From positions 2,537,001-2,601,000 of the forward strand of contig NC_091942.1 of the NCBI RefSeq assembly GCF_041260155.1: DNA of 64,000 bases, written 5' to 3'. The translations under genes and the position numbers were made by a program. Below the pieces are notes generated by a model. It made no database searches and was not told the origin of the DNA. It saw only the letters and a program-made list of their open reading frames with translations. This stretch comes from Ptychodera flava (Eukaryota > Hemichordata > Enteropneusta > Ptychoderidae). This document shows, piece after piece, positions 22,498-36,025 of the stretch (position 1 is the first letter of the stretch; every line of letters starts with the position of its first letter).

Positions 22498-25400
22498 ATG
22501 GCGGAAAGGAAGAAGTTTATAATACCAAATGCAGACGAAGTCGAAAAAATTAGCAATGAAAGGCCAAAGGTAGGGCTCGGAACTATGTCACACTGTTTAT
22601 ATCATTGTGAATTTCTGAAATATAGATTTTAGCGCAAATGAGACGTCGAATCCACTGTTGGCTGCAGCATCCAACACTGGCAACAGTGACACCTAAGGCC
22701 GCGTTCAAAAAAAATGGTGAGGGGGGGGCTGGAGGAATTGCGATTGAAATCTTATTTTTTTTCAGATCCCCCCCTCAATACCCTCAAAATTTTCAAGTCC
22801 CCCCCCTCAATACCCTCAAAAATTTTCAAGTCCCCCCCCAATTACCATATAGCCGCTTATTTATTAGGAATGCACGCAGAGTAAAAAAAACATGTAATGT
22901 GTGGTTCTGCACGCAAATGTTCAACACTACCTCTTATCAGCAGGTTGTAGAGCCATATACCTAGGGCAAGTTCTTAAATTGATTCATTTTTAAATGCATC
23001 AGTGAACTTTTTGGATTTCTCAGTCTAAGCCGACTTGAGTTTATCCAACTCTGGCCAAATCAATGGCACCAGCTGAAAAGCACACAAAATGACAATCATG
23101 AGAGAGTATGAAAATTGTGTATTCCTAGCTACGTTTAACCAAATTGTGAAAAAATGAGCACAGTGACCTACCCAATTTTTTTTTCAAAAGTACAAGACTT
23201 ATGCAACTTAGATGCCACTTATGAAATGTTTTACAAAATTGACAATACTGGAAGGTTAAAATATTCCATGATATTAATGTTTTGATCTCAGAAATTTTGG
23301 GTGTAATAATGGCAAATTTGATAACAAATAAAAGATTCCATTTAGTCACACATTTTTCCATTTAAATTAGAGTCTTTACTGTTCAAAGTTGTACTTTTGT
23401 GTTATCGGTACAATGAGATGTGAAAATTTCATTCACTGCATGAACTTGAAATGAATGGTTTTATATATTGATTTTAAGTGATTTTAGAAAAACGGACTTT
23501 TCATCGTACATTTGTATAAGATCAAGGATGGTGACCCCATCTTTTTTCTCTAATATTTGATTGTTCTCATATGCCAGAATTCAAAAATCCATGGTAACTG
23601 TTAGTTCCCTAGTCTTCTATGTGTTGCTCTCCGGCTGAATCCTGTGTACAAGTAGATGTATGTTTCACTGTCGATTGAGTGTACTATGACCGAAACTCTT
23701 CTTAAACTACATCAGAGTCAGAGCTACATGTATCACGGTCACTGCCAGTATGTAGTAGCAGGGCAGTAGTTGTATTAACTTTTTATTTTGACAATATTTT
23801 TGTTCAGTTTATACAATTGTGTTCTTGCCCAGCTATCCAGTATTCATCTTGCCTACACAACCTACGTGTACCATGCATTTGCATCATTCAATTATCACCA
23901 ATATTTAGACAAACGGCTTTGTTGACAAACTGAACATTGTCTTTTTCAGCAGCATGCTGTAGAGAGACACCAAGAAACTGTTTGATACATTGCATAGAAA
24001 TATTGAAAAATTATCAACAGTTGTAGCTCCTGCCCCATTACAAGGCCAACTTGTTCTACGAAAATTTAATGGCATTCATACATTTTTAGACTTTTTCGAG
24101 ATTAAAGACATAAAATATGACAAAACGGTTCTAGATTTTGTTTAATTATTACTAACATTAGAACCATTGGACAACATCCAAATGTTGGGAGTCAAAATAT
24201 TTTTAGGTCCCCCCCCTATAGGCAGAGCAAAACTTTCAAGTCCCCCCCCTCGACTACCCCAAAAATTTTCGAATCCCCCCCCTGGATTCCTCCAGCCCCC
24301 CCCTCACCACTTTTTTTGAACGCGGCCTAACCAACATTTAATAGCTGTGGGTCCTTAGCTGTGATGTTTCAGACGGGATTCCTGCCTTTTACGGGCTGGT
24401 TTTGACTTTTACGATTTTAACCCCGCCACCCCTTACGAAAATGTCTTTTAGGACGCCTAAAAGAAATGTCTTTTAGGATCTAAAGTAATCTTAAAGGAAT
24501 ATTCTTATAAGAACCTTCAGTATTTTGGCCCCTTCCTAAAAGAATCTTTAAGGAATATGAAAAGTATTACTAAAAGATTATTTTTGAATCTTAAGGTATT
24601 CTTTAAAGAATACTATTTAAATGGCAACAAATTCTTTAAAGAATACTTATGGCTTTAAATGTTTTCTTATAAGACAATAAATAGTATCCTGAAAAAATAC
24701 TTTTGAATTTTTTAAGTATTCTTTAAGGAATACTATTTACAACTCTGAAAATTTCTTAAAAGAACACTTAATACATTAATGTACTTTTTATGTAATATTG
24801 AAGGACACAAAAGTCATATTTGCAACATTCAGCTAGTATTTTTATACAAAGAAACTTTATTTCTGAAGTAAAAAAAATGACAAATTGCTGAGATATACAA
24901 AATATTATGCAAAGGTGTATGTAACAATTCAAATTGACTCTTATAGCTGGAACTGCACAAGCATTCTACGCACTGAAATGAAGATCTACCTTTTAGGATG
25001 TTTTTGACTTGCTACCACATGCTATATTTGTGTAAAACTGGTATCTTGACTTTTGTTAAGGGTGATCAATTCAGTAGATGCTGCATTATCAAGAATCCAA
25101 ATTGATGGCACAAAACATTCAATTTTCAGTACCATAATTTTAACAATTCAATAGCCAAACAAGGTCTTAGTCACCAGCATAAAAAGAATTCAGGCTTCAT
25201 GAGGGTAATATGTGAGCAGAAAATTAATTAGATATCCACTTCCTGTTTTGTTATGTAACACAGTCGAAACCCTTTGTTTCATAGCTCCTTTGTCTCACCA
25301 TAAAAGTCTTTCGTTTACCTCAATGGTCTCACTTAAATGTCAATGAATTGTGGATAATTTGTATCCACAATCAAATCCCTAACTACATAACTACCTTGCC

Positions 25401-28400
25401 TTTAAACTGCACTCCTGTTTATGCCATGGTCAACAAGCTACAACTTACACTGTGGCTGTATACACTGAACAGGCATGTAGACAAAGGATCATTGTGAACC
25501 TGACTGTATCTGTAACTTTTCAGTCTTCAAAAGCAAAACATTGACATATAATAATCTATCCTACCTAACCTTGCCATAATGCAGAGAATGAAAGCTGTCA
25601 AACACCTGGTTATGTCGCTACACAGTCATTTTTAGAGCTGCAACTGCCTTGGTGTCTTTTCAGTGGCGGCCATATTGTTTTGATGATGCCTACCCATAAT
25701 GCATTGGAGACCCAAATGCATTCTGGGCTTAAGGAGCATCCTATAGAGGACTTAAAAAGTGTAGAATACAGCGTCATGGCAAAGATGGTGGAGAAACAGG
25801 AAAGAACGGATAAATATTAAACTATTTTTTGTGTGTAGATTAAAAAGAAGTGTATGATGTCCACTGACTATTTTTCTATACTTTTTTGTAAAGGATAGAA
25901 GTTCTGATTTCTTTCTTTAGTATTCCTTAAAGAATACTTTATACCTGTATAAAACATTTTATGCATAACTGAATTTCTATAAAATGCATCTTCAGTATTC
26001 TGACCGAATACACAATATAATACAGTAATCATAAGATATTACATGAATGTGTGACTAGAAATTAGGTGATTATATGTGTTTATATTAAATATCCTTGTCT
26101 GACAACGTAATATAATACAACTTTCAAAGAAGAAATTTTGAAAATATAAAATTTGGGAAAATAAATTAAGAATTCTCAAAAACATCTACAAATCAAAAAT
26201 GATAACATTATATGACAAGAGTTTTATTTTCATGTTACTAAAGAAATGTCCTATAGGAAAATGTTATCCTTTAGTATTACTAAAGGACAGTCTTTTAGGA
26301 CACTTTTGTCCTAAAGCAGTCCTTTAGGCTGGCTAAAGGTCTTATAGTAATCTTAAAGCAGTACTAAAAGACATTTTCGTAAGGGACCACTCGGGGTTAA
26401 AATCGTAAAAGTTAAAACCAGCCCGTAAAAGGCAGGAATCCCGTCTGAAAACACCACAGCTATGGACCCACAGCTAAAACCAACATCTGCTCACACGAAC
26501 ACTGCTACTCACTTGCACATGTAGCATGGAGATCTCGCTTCCTACATCTTAGCTGTGGAAACGCAGCTATCTGTTGGCGGGTCAAAGGTCAACCCCGCCA
26601 CGGATACCCAGCCACCTTTGACCCGCATATCGATCCCCGCTACCCCGCCAACAGATAGCTGCGTTTCCACAGCTTCCTACATCCATGGTACCAGGTACCA
26701 ATATGATCTATTGCCATATGGGGAGCATGTTTTTTCACTGCTGTACGTTATACTGTAGTACTGCCAGTTTTTTTGTCTGGGTGTGCACCTAAACAACCTA
26801 GCACTAAAAACAGAATCAATATCTGCCCAGTGATTTGTAAAGTAATGCGCCCCAGCCACAAACTAAATTGCAAACATTGTACTGTGGATTCCCAGACACT
26901 TCACATCAAAACCACGTCTCACCATACCATCTCATCCCATACCATTTTGGACGAAATCCACTTCACACCTAAACAACAGCTCACACTAAAACCTCTTCGC
27001 CCAAGGAGTTACGTCACCCTAAACCATTTTGCCCCCCAAAACATCGCCACATTTCCCCAACTATCGGCAATCAGTAAAGCATGTAGAAACACAGTGTGAA
27101 GCATTATGGTTTTAGGACGTGTTGGTAGTATGATGGAACTACGGTATTGTTCGGGCAAAGTGGTTTTAGTACAAGGTAGTACATGTACATGTACTTGGGG
27201 CGAGGTTGTTGTGGTGTGAAATTGTTTTGGCATGAAGTTGTGTGGAGATGACATGGTTTTTGTGCAGTGTCTGGACCCTTTACAGTGTACAGAAGCTTTG
27301 TGCAGGTGTAGAATTTATGGTGCAAGCAATGTAGCCAGTAACAACACACAGACCTGTACACAGAGGTACTCTTCCTAGATCCTCAAATTATACTGTCTAC
27401 ATGTATGCTCAAATACAATGTAGTGATGCCTATGCAATCATGAAGGCTGAATTATCCTTGATGTGCTGAAAGCTGCAATACTGGAGAACCTAACACCAAA
27501 ACAATCTTTACACCACAGTGAATCAATTTCATATCGTCATGTTCATTGTGATTGTGAATATCGGTGCTAACAAATTCCTCCGTGGCTGTATCTGTTCATG
27601 TTCTGAAAGCAAATCATATTGTGAACTTTTATCAAGGCTTGACAACAGAAGCAACCCATTGACTATGAAAAGCGAACATGAAACTTGGAAATTTCAAAGT
27701 AGATGCAAACAGGTCAGATCACTGATAATTTGACAATGCAAAAAAAAAAACTGTCAAAGCAAATGTGATCATGGTATATTGCTCACATTTAAGGTAATTC
27801 TGACCACTGCATTGTTCATTGCAGGTGAGACCTTTGTTCAAGTCAAAAAGAGTGTTCAGTGGTGATGTGAAGACGTCAACTAAAACGGAAAGTGATGACA
27901 GAACAGATAAACCAGGCCCTTGTCAGCAGAAAAATGAGAAAAAGGACATTACCAATGTATCCAAGGGTTCTGTCAGGAACTTACAGTTCAGAAGTGGTAT
28001 CAGTAGTCGACAGTTTAACATAGTGACATCATCAGCTCTACAGCCTCCATGCAAAGCAAACACTGAGGCAGGTGATCCGGTGAAAAAGACAAATTCTGAG
28101 CTCAAACTAGAAGTTTGTCAAAGTGAGGAAACATCAAGTAAACCTAGCAGTAAAAGTACTGATAAAGCTGTCCCTAGTGACTCTAATATTGAGACTGACA
28201 CAACCTTACATCATGTGCAGAGAACTCGCAAAGTGGGCATGACGTTTGCTGAGGCTTTCGCTGATTTGAAAGATACTAAACATTATGATGGACTCCAGGG
28301 ATCAGAGAAGACAGTGCAAGGTGCTGCAGTCAGTTCAACAAAATCATCAAACAGTATTGTTGTCAATATGAGACAGGTACGAACAGTTACTACTGATGAC

Positions 28401-31400
28401 AGCAAAGAACAATTAGTTCCCACCTTTATGGTAGTATGCATCTTGAAAGTGAAAGACTTAAAACTTTTGTTCAAACTTTCCTTAGGGAATCTTTCAACCA
28501 TTCTCTTTAAAAATCAAGAATAGAAATCAGGGGTCACCATGCAAATTTTGGTATAAGGGAAACAAATAACCCAAGATTTACCGATATTTTAATTCAAAAT
28601 GACCGCCATCCCTATGTTAACTCTATGGAGAAAAATACAATTTTCGAATTATGAAAAACTAATCAGGTGAAAAGTTTTCTTTCACCAAGAGCTTTAAAAT
28701 GAACCCCACAAATGGTATATCAGAGAGTCCGAATATCTGTCCCGAGGCACGTCCTACCTTAATCATTCTCAAACAGTGGTGTATTCACAGATAAAAAAAA
28801 TTTATAACTCCAAAAACCCCAAGCAAGATAGAACCTATTTAAATAATGGCGTACCCCATCCAGTGCGGATAATCGTAAAGAAATAGTGTAAAGAAATACA
28901 CATGAATATTGTTTTGATTCATTTGTACATGGTACAGGCAATTTGCTGTTTCAGCAGTTATTAAACTGATTCCACTGAGATTTTTCCTTTCCTTGAATAT
29001 TTGCAGATTGAAAAGCCATTCCATTTATATTGATGCTGATCAACTTCACCACCGTTTTTTTCTGTACTTTTTTTGTTCATTGCAGCGTGGAAATCCAATC
29101 TTAAAACACATAAGGAATGTACCATGGGAATTTGGTGATATTTTACCAGATTATGTTATGGGTAAAACCACTTGTGCTTTGTTCTTAAGGTAAACCATGT
29201 CAATTTTTATGAAATTCACAAATACAGTCCTTATGTGATAAATATCAAAGCAAATATCATAGGAGTTACATTAGCCCTTTCCTGCCACTCAGTATCACTT
29301 TGCCATCAGCCAAGTCAGTAAAAAGCAGTGTTAAGCCAAAACCATCTGTATTTTCACGGCTGACTCGCAGCGTGTTTCCAAGGTTATATCTGATTGGTCG
29401 ATTGTCACTATTCACAGCCACTTAGGGAGTCTATTTGTATTGTTTTCATTATATTGGTAAGATTCAGCACCCAATTGGATAACAGCTTCGAAATCGCTGT
29501 GAGTCGGCCCTATTTTCATGCACTTGGCTTGGTCTGTTATGGGTCATGTGATATTGTGCTTCACTGATTTTAACTAACTTAACCAGACCTGATGGTGAAA
29601 TATGAACTTGACAGGATGAGAGTTAACATCGTACATCATGTTTTGACAAGTTTTTCTCAGAAATGTTTACTCCATGTGGTTTTTTTCTCTCGGGAAATAT
29701 AAGGTTCTTGACCTTTGATGTTGAGTTCTTGTACATCTGTTCTCACTCAGGGAAGCATTAGCGAGACCAAAATATGACTATACATGGATCAAGTGACTTT
29801 AAAGTATTTGACGGTACTTTACAGCTGCTTAGGTATTTTCTCTTTTCATTTCATATCCACAAGCAGAAATTAGAACAGTGAGTTGCATATTTCTTGAAGT
29901 GTTTCCACTGAAATCAAAGCAATCGTATCTCTTATCAGTGGATATCATAGGAGATATTGCAGAAACTTGAATTGAACATCTTAAGTGAAACAAAATGATT
30001 TTTATGAAAATTTAAAAAAATTGTTTGGACATTAGCATACACATATGAGAAAAGATAGAGAAGAGAGAGAGATCAATTGTGCCTGCAACATGATACATAC
30101 ATGTACATGATACATACATGATACATTCATGTACTCAATGCCATTGAATAGTGTACCAAAGCAATGCCCTTTTCATTATTATTTCAACTGAATTACAAGT
30201 TGCTCACTGTAAAATGTACAAAAATTGTAAAATGAACAATTCAACATCTTAATCTGTATTATCATTGCACAAATCCTGCAAATGATTACTCTGTTTTCTT
30301 GCTGTCATGTATCAGATGATACCTAAGGGTGCTGTCATGTATCAGATGATACCTAAGGGTGCTGTCATGTATCAGATGATACCTAAGGGTGCTGTCATGT
30401 ATCAGATGATACCTAAGGGTGCTGTCATGTATCAGATGATACCTAAAGGTGCTGTCATGTATCAGATGATACCTAAAGGTGCTGTCATGTATCAGATGAT
30501 ACCTAAGGGTGCTGTCATGTATCAGATGATACCTAAAGGTGCTGTCATGTATCAGATGATACCTAAAGGTGCTGTCATGTATCAGATGATACCTAAGGGT
30601 GCTGTCATGTATCAGATGATACCTAAAGGTGCTGTCATGTATCAGATGATACCTAAAGGTGCTGTCATGTATCAGATGATACCTAAGGGTGGCTACTTGA
30701 CCTTCTCATTGACAACATCTGTTCTGACATTTTACTGGACAAACCCTTTAGAACTGAAATCAAGCTTTCTAAATTTCCAAAAAGTACTTCATTCCAGTTA
30801 CCATAAACAAAGCCTCAGCTTCATGAAGATAAAGTTCAATGTGTGACTGTAAGATCGCTATATATGTGGTCAAAGTCAGAGAAAGAAGACCAGACAGTCT
30901 GGACTCCCCAAGTAACTCTAAAAAGCTATAAAGTCATTTGATTTAGGGTCCATGTGTGGAAACGAGAAAGTTTTGCGTACTGCTGTTCAGTTTAAGGTAG
31001 CTACATACCTTTTAGACACTTTCAGATTTTTATTTTTTTCTCAATTGAACACGTCCCAAACCCCAATAAAGTATACATTTTCTAAAAGCCCTGATATAGA
31101 GCTATCCGACCAAGCACAGTACACGGTCATTATTTGCATAAAAGTCACGTGACAAGCGTTTTGCTGAACCTTCCAAAAACCGGTTTTTCCCGCCTTATGC
31201 GAACACGCTGCAAGATTTCCAGTTGGAATTTCTTCATTGACAAGCCTTGACAATATCCTTCAAAACCGTGTCTGGGATTTTCTTTATATGCCTTTGTTTT
31301 TTTTAATGCGCTCTTAAAGGTGTTAGATGAAGGTGCTTTTCAAGGAATTTTAATTATCACGCCATATAATTTGAATGGAGCCTCCGGGAAAAAATCGCAG

Positions 31401-34400
31401 ACACGGTTTTGAAGGATATTGTCAAGGCTTGTCAATGAAGAAATTCTAACCGGAAATCTTGCAGCGTGTTTGCATAAGGCGGGAAAAATCGGTTTTTGGA
31501 AGGTTCAGCAAAACGCTTGTCACGTGACTCTTATGCAAATATGACCGTGTACTGTACTTGGTCGGATAGCTCTATATCAGGGCTTTTAGAAAGTGTATAC
31601 TTTATTGGGGTTTGGGATGTGTTCAATTGAGAAAAAATAAAATCTAAAAGTGTCTAAAAGGTATGTAGCTAGTTTAATAGACACTTAAAAAGTCATGATC
31701 GAAAATTTGTCTCTGATGGAAGGCTGACATTTATTCTTGCTGCCCAAGCTTTTTATTTCTCCCAAGACAGACACCTGTGAATTTGGGTCCATAATGTCCT
31801 AACATCTGTTATGTATCCTTGTTTGCAGCTGCAGCATTTAATGAATTTGACATCAATATACCACAAGGTGGTTCGTGCCTAAAGAATGAAAGACAAACTT
31901 TAGCTCGCACTTTCCTCAGGCAAACTTTCAACTATTCTCTTTCAAGATCAAGATCAAAAATCAGGGGCACCTCCAAATTTTAGTACTAGAGAAACAAATT
32001 TTCCATCATTTGCTGATTTCTGAAATTCAAAATGGCCACCATCCCTGTGTTATCTCTGGGGAAAAAACATTTCCAGATTTTTACAATAGTCAATGAAAAC
32101 TTGTTTCACACCATCAACTTTAAAATGAGGCCCAGTAAGTGGTAGGCTAAAAGAATATTGTAAAAGTTCAAGAGTCCAAATATATGCCACTAAGGTACGT
32201 TCTACCATAATCTGACTTTATCCATAGACATTTCATTTGTACACCACTCTCTACATACAAAGACACAACCAGAAAAAAGCTATGTGTACCAGCTTGACCA
32301 TTTCTTTTACTCTACAGCATAAGATACCACAATCTAAAACCTGACTACATCCATGATCGACTGAAACAGCTTGGACAAAGTTATGAACTCAGGGTGTTAC
32401 TTGTACAAGTGGATGTGGTAAGGATTTCTCAATGTCATTGTCAGTTTTTATTAGCTACTATAGACTATAGTCTATAGAAGCTATTGGGATGGGTATCCGT
32501 CCGGTGTCCGTCGTCAGTCTGTATGTATGTATGTATGTATGTATGTATGTATGTCCATTTGTGAGGCGTCCGTCCACTCAAATATCTTGAGAACCGCAGT
32601 ACTTACTGATTTGATATTTGTTGTGTAGATGAAAAATATGATTTTGAGAAACTTTTTTTTTTTTAATTTTTTGATATTGTTGAAAATAGGCAAATTAATG
32701 CCAAAAAAGGCATTTTTGGTAAAAAATCTTCTTCTTCATAACCGCTGGTCAGACAGCTTCGTTATTTGGTATACAGGTCCCAGGGACAACCCAACTTAGA
32801 TTTGTTCAAATTGTGATGAAATATGCAAATCTGTATTTTTAAGGAATTTTTTTTGTCATTTTTGATGAAAATTTGACTTACATTGTATGTAATTCTTGTC
32901 TATAAACCTATCAATTCACCCAGAAAAAAATAATTAATATGATTTTAAATAATTGAACTAATTAGGAAATCATCAATGCCAAAATAATTTTAGTGTAGCA
33001 TTATCAGAAAGTTCAACTTTTTTTGACAGTTCATAGTGAAATGCTTACCATCTTGGAGGATTAAAACATGTAAAGGCAACTTTCCTGAATCCCAACTTTG
33101 ACATATTCTGAACCCTCATTTATTGTGCCCTGTATGTTATCTAAAAGAAATTGCTCAAAATAGTTTGTCATGATAGGGTGGTCAAATAAATAGAGATAGA
33201 GAAAGTTCTAATTTCCATTTATGGTTGACTTGGTAAGGATAAAATAAAATTACTTTTTGAGGAAAAAAATAGAGTGGTCAATTAAAAGAGTAGTCAAAGT
33301 GATAGGGTTTTTATGGTAAAGCTGGGCTGTAAGATTCCTCATGTGCTATTTATAGCAATTATGCAATCTGTGTAAACACTGCAATGAAAGTGTTACATGA
33401 TGCTTTTGATGATCTTGAACTTCTTAAGTTTCAAACTTTTGTCTCTTCAGTGTGCTTTCTCTGAGTACGTACAGTCTCAACTTATTCAACAGAACTTAGT
33501 TACTATGTTAATTTGAAAGTTAAAATGTGCTTGGTTAATAGGTTGAAAATACTGATAAAAAGATAACCAGCCTAAGATTCTTTATAACCTGACAGATATT
33601 CTGTTTTTTTATGACGAAAATCTTGATTTAAGCAAATCTTGTTTACTTTAATTAGAATGTAATTAACTCTCATTTACTATGTTCAGACAGGGAAAAATTG
33701 AAACGCTTCTGCAACACTATTTGTGATTTGTAAACACAGGGGATTAATAGATTGAGTCCGCTTGCATCCACATACACAAAATTAAGCCATTGTTTTGATG
33801 TTTAAGACGTCTTAATGCGCCCTCTCGAGTTCAAAAGGTGTGTATGTCCAAGCATTGTTTGTAACAAGATGGCTGAAATGGACAACGTCGTACTGGCTGT
33901 AAAGAATGTGAAAGAGGCTCCCCACCTAACTATCCAATATGTTTTTGTGTCGAGTTTGTGTTTTATTCGTTTCTAAAATGTGTTCCTACATTTTTATCCG
34001 ATTGTTTGTGTTAATAAAAATGTTTGTTTCGCCTCGCCATAAGCTTTCCCAACACAAAACATTGCTGTACACACTAATCCAAACTTCCCTACAAATATCC
34101 GAGGCGAAACAAACATTTTTATTAACACAAACAATCAGATAAGAATGTAGGAACACATTTTTGAATCGAATCAAACACAAACTTAATGACTCAGTCGAAT
34201 ATTTTTGTTCCCAATTAATAAATCATAGACAATCTCGATTCTCGGCGGTTTATGGCATTTTATGTCGACCGATAAAAGTCTTTTCATCTTCAATATTCCG
34301 TTCTAATTTCACCTACGGTATATAATATCCTAACCTCCTGTGACTTTCCTTCTAAACGTTGATTTGCCTTGTGCACCAAAAGAGATGCTGTATTTTATGC

Positions 34401-35939
34401 CAAACGATGAAAAAATATGTGAAGAAATAACCATGTATCAGTCAGTACGGCAGGCGAAACCCGGACGGCCATAACGATTGGGGACAGAGCAGAGTAGATC
34501 GAAACGCAAACGGGGTGTTATTATAGGAAAGGCGGCGACTTATTTTAAAGCTGAATAAAATGCTGTCTCTGATTGTGTAAGTCTGTTGATCGAAATATAT
34601 ATTTTGTTCCCTGTTGATTAATCATGGGAGATGGCAGTCTCGATCTCCCCTTTATTGTTCGATATTTACTGACTCGTTCCTTCTCATTTTTGTCAGTCGA
34701 TGAAAGCATTTTCGTCTTCCATATTCAATATTACTTTGACCGATGTTATATCCTGACCTATACTGTCATTAGTTTTGACCAACGTACAAAGACGTTGCCC
34801 ATGCGTCCGGTTGATGAGATATTTTGCAAAACGGTGAAGAAATGGGGGCCCGGGAGACATCGATGTCAGTCTTTCCGGACTGTTTACATGTAGCTTAGGG
34901 GATATCAAAGGAGATGAATCAGTTGAATAAAACATAACTTTTCGGACTTATTTTATGTCAATTTTGTCAATGTCGGACTTTTGATTCGATCGAGAAACCA
35001 GAATCACCTACAGAGATGTCTGTATTTAACACGGACGCACAATTGGGAATAGTTTGTTGTGCTACTGTGGGTCTCAGTCGTGGTGTCTCTCCCATAAAAT
35101 TTCGTAGCTATAGGCCTACACTTGTCATTTCAATTCACAGGTAGCGGGTACACCGATGACCAGATATTGTACCGTTCTTAAAACTAGTCTAAGCAATTTT
35201 ACGACACTGCACTATTTGCCATCGTGTCTCCCCTTGAACGTCCTTGAACGTATGGACGTGACCATCGTTTTACTGCGCCCATTAGAGTGTAACCCCTGCT
35301 CGTTCCCAGCAGAATACTTTTTTAAAGTTCTGTACATCAGTGTACACTATGTGTATAAGCCCTAAACCTAGTTTAATTCAATTATGGAAAGGTATTAAAG
35401 AATAAAGGGTCGTTACAGTTGCTAAAATTGCGAGAAAAACGGCACTTTTTACTCAAATAGAATAGTCCTATCCACAAGCGCTATTGTTTTAAATCACTGT
35501 GACGTCCAGGGTGTGCTGTTGATTTTCATTCTTTCGTGCAATTTCATTCGTTTGGAGCACATATCCTTTCATTTGACCTCTCTGTGGGACTCTTCTGAAT
35601 ATGTGTTTTGGGTGAAAAGAACTCTACAGTGAAAGACATAAACTTCGACGGTGATAGGTATACAATATCGGTTCGATGTGCGAAGATATGCAGATTACAA
35701 GTTATTTTAGAAGTTCTCAAAACCAGTAAAAATAATTCTGCGCGCCACTTAGGGACAGGTCAGTTTCTTCGGCCTGGGGGGGGGGGGGGCGGTGGATTAT
35801 TTTTGCCGACGTCAAAAAGTGGCTGACCCCCCCCCCCTATTCCAAATTTTGAAAACAGGGTGACCCCCCCATCCCAAATTTCGAAAACAGGGTGACCCCT
35901 CCCCCTGCGCACGCGACAACTGTAAAACAAAAGGTGGAC

Positions 35940-36025
<86 letters not shown>

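Noticed and set aside
30307..30846. 179-codon open frame with [10 protein letters not shown] repeats
   Set aside because: The product of a 30-bp minisatellite within ERCC1 intron 3; there are no splice sites or conservation to support an exon.
33869..33965. ATG-started segment ([17 protein letters not shown]) that looks like a protein N terminus in ERCC1 intron 4
   Set aside because: The frame closes after about 36 codons, no donor site gives a clear continuation and I recognise no family. Noted only as a possible unrelated first exon.
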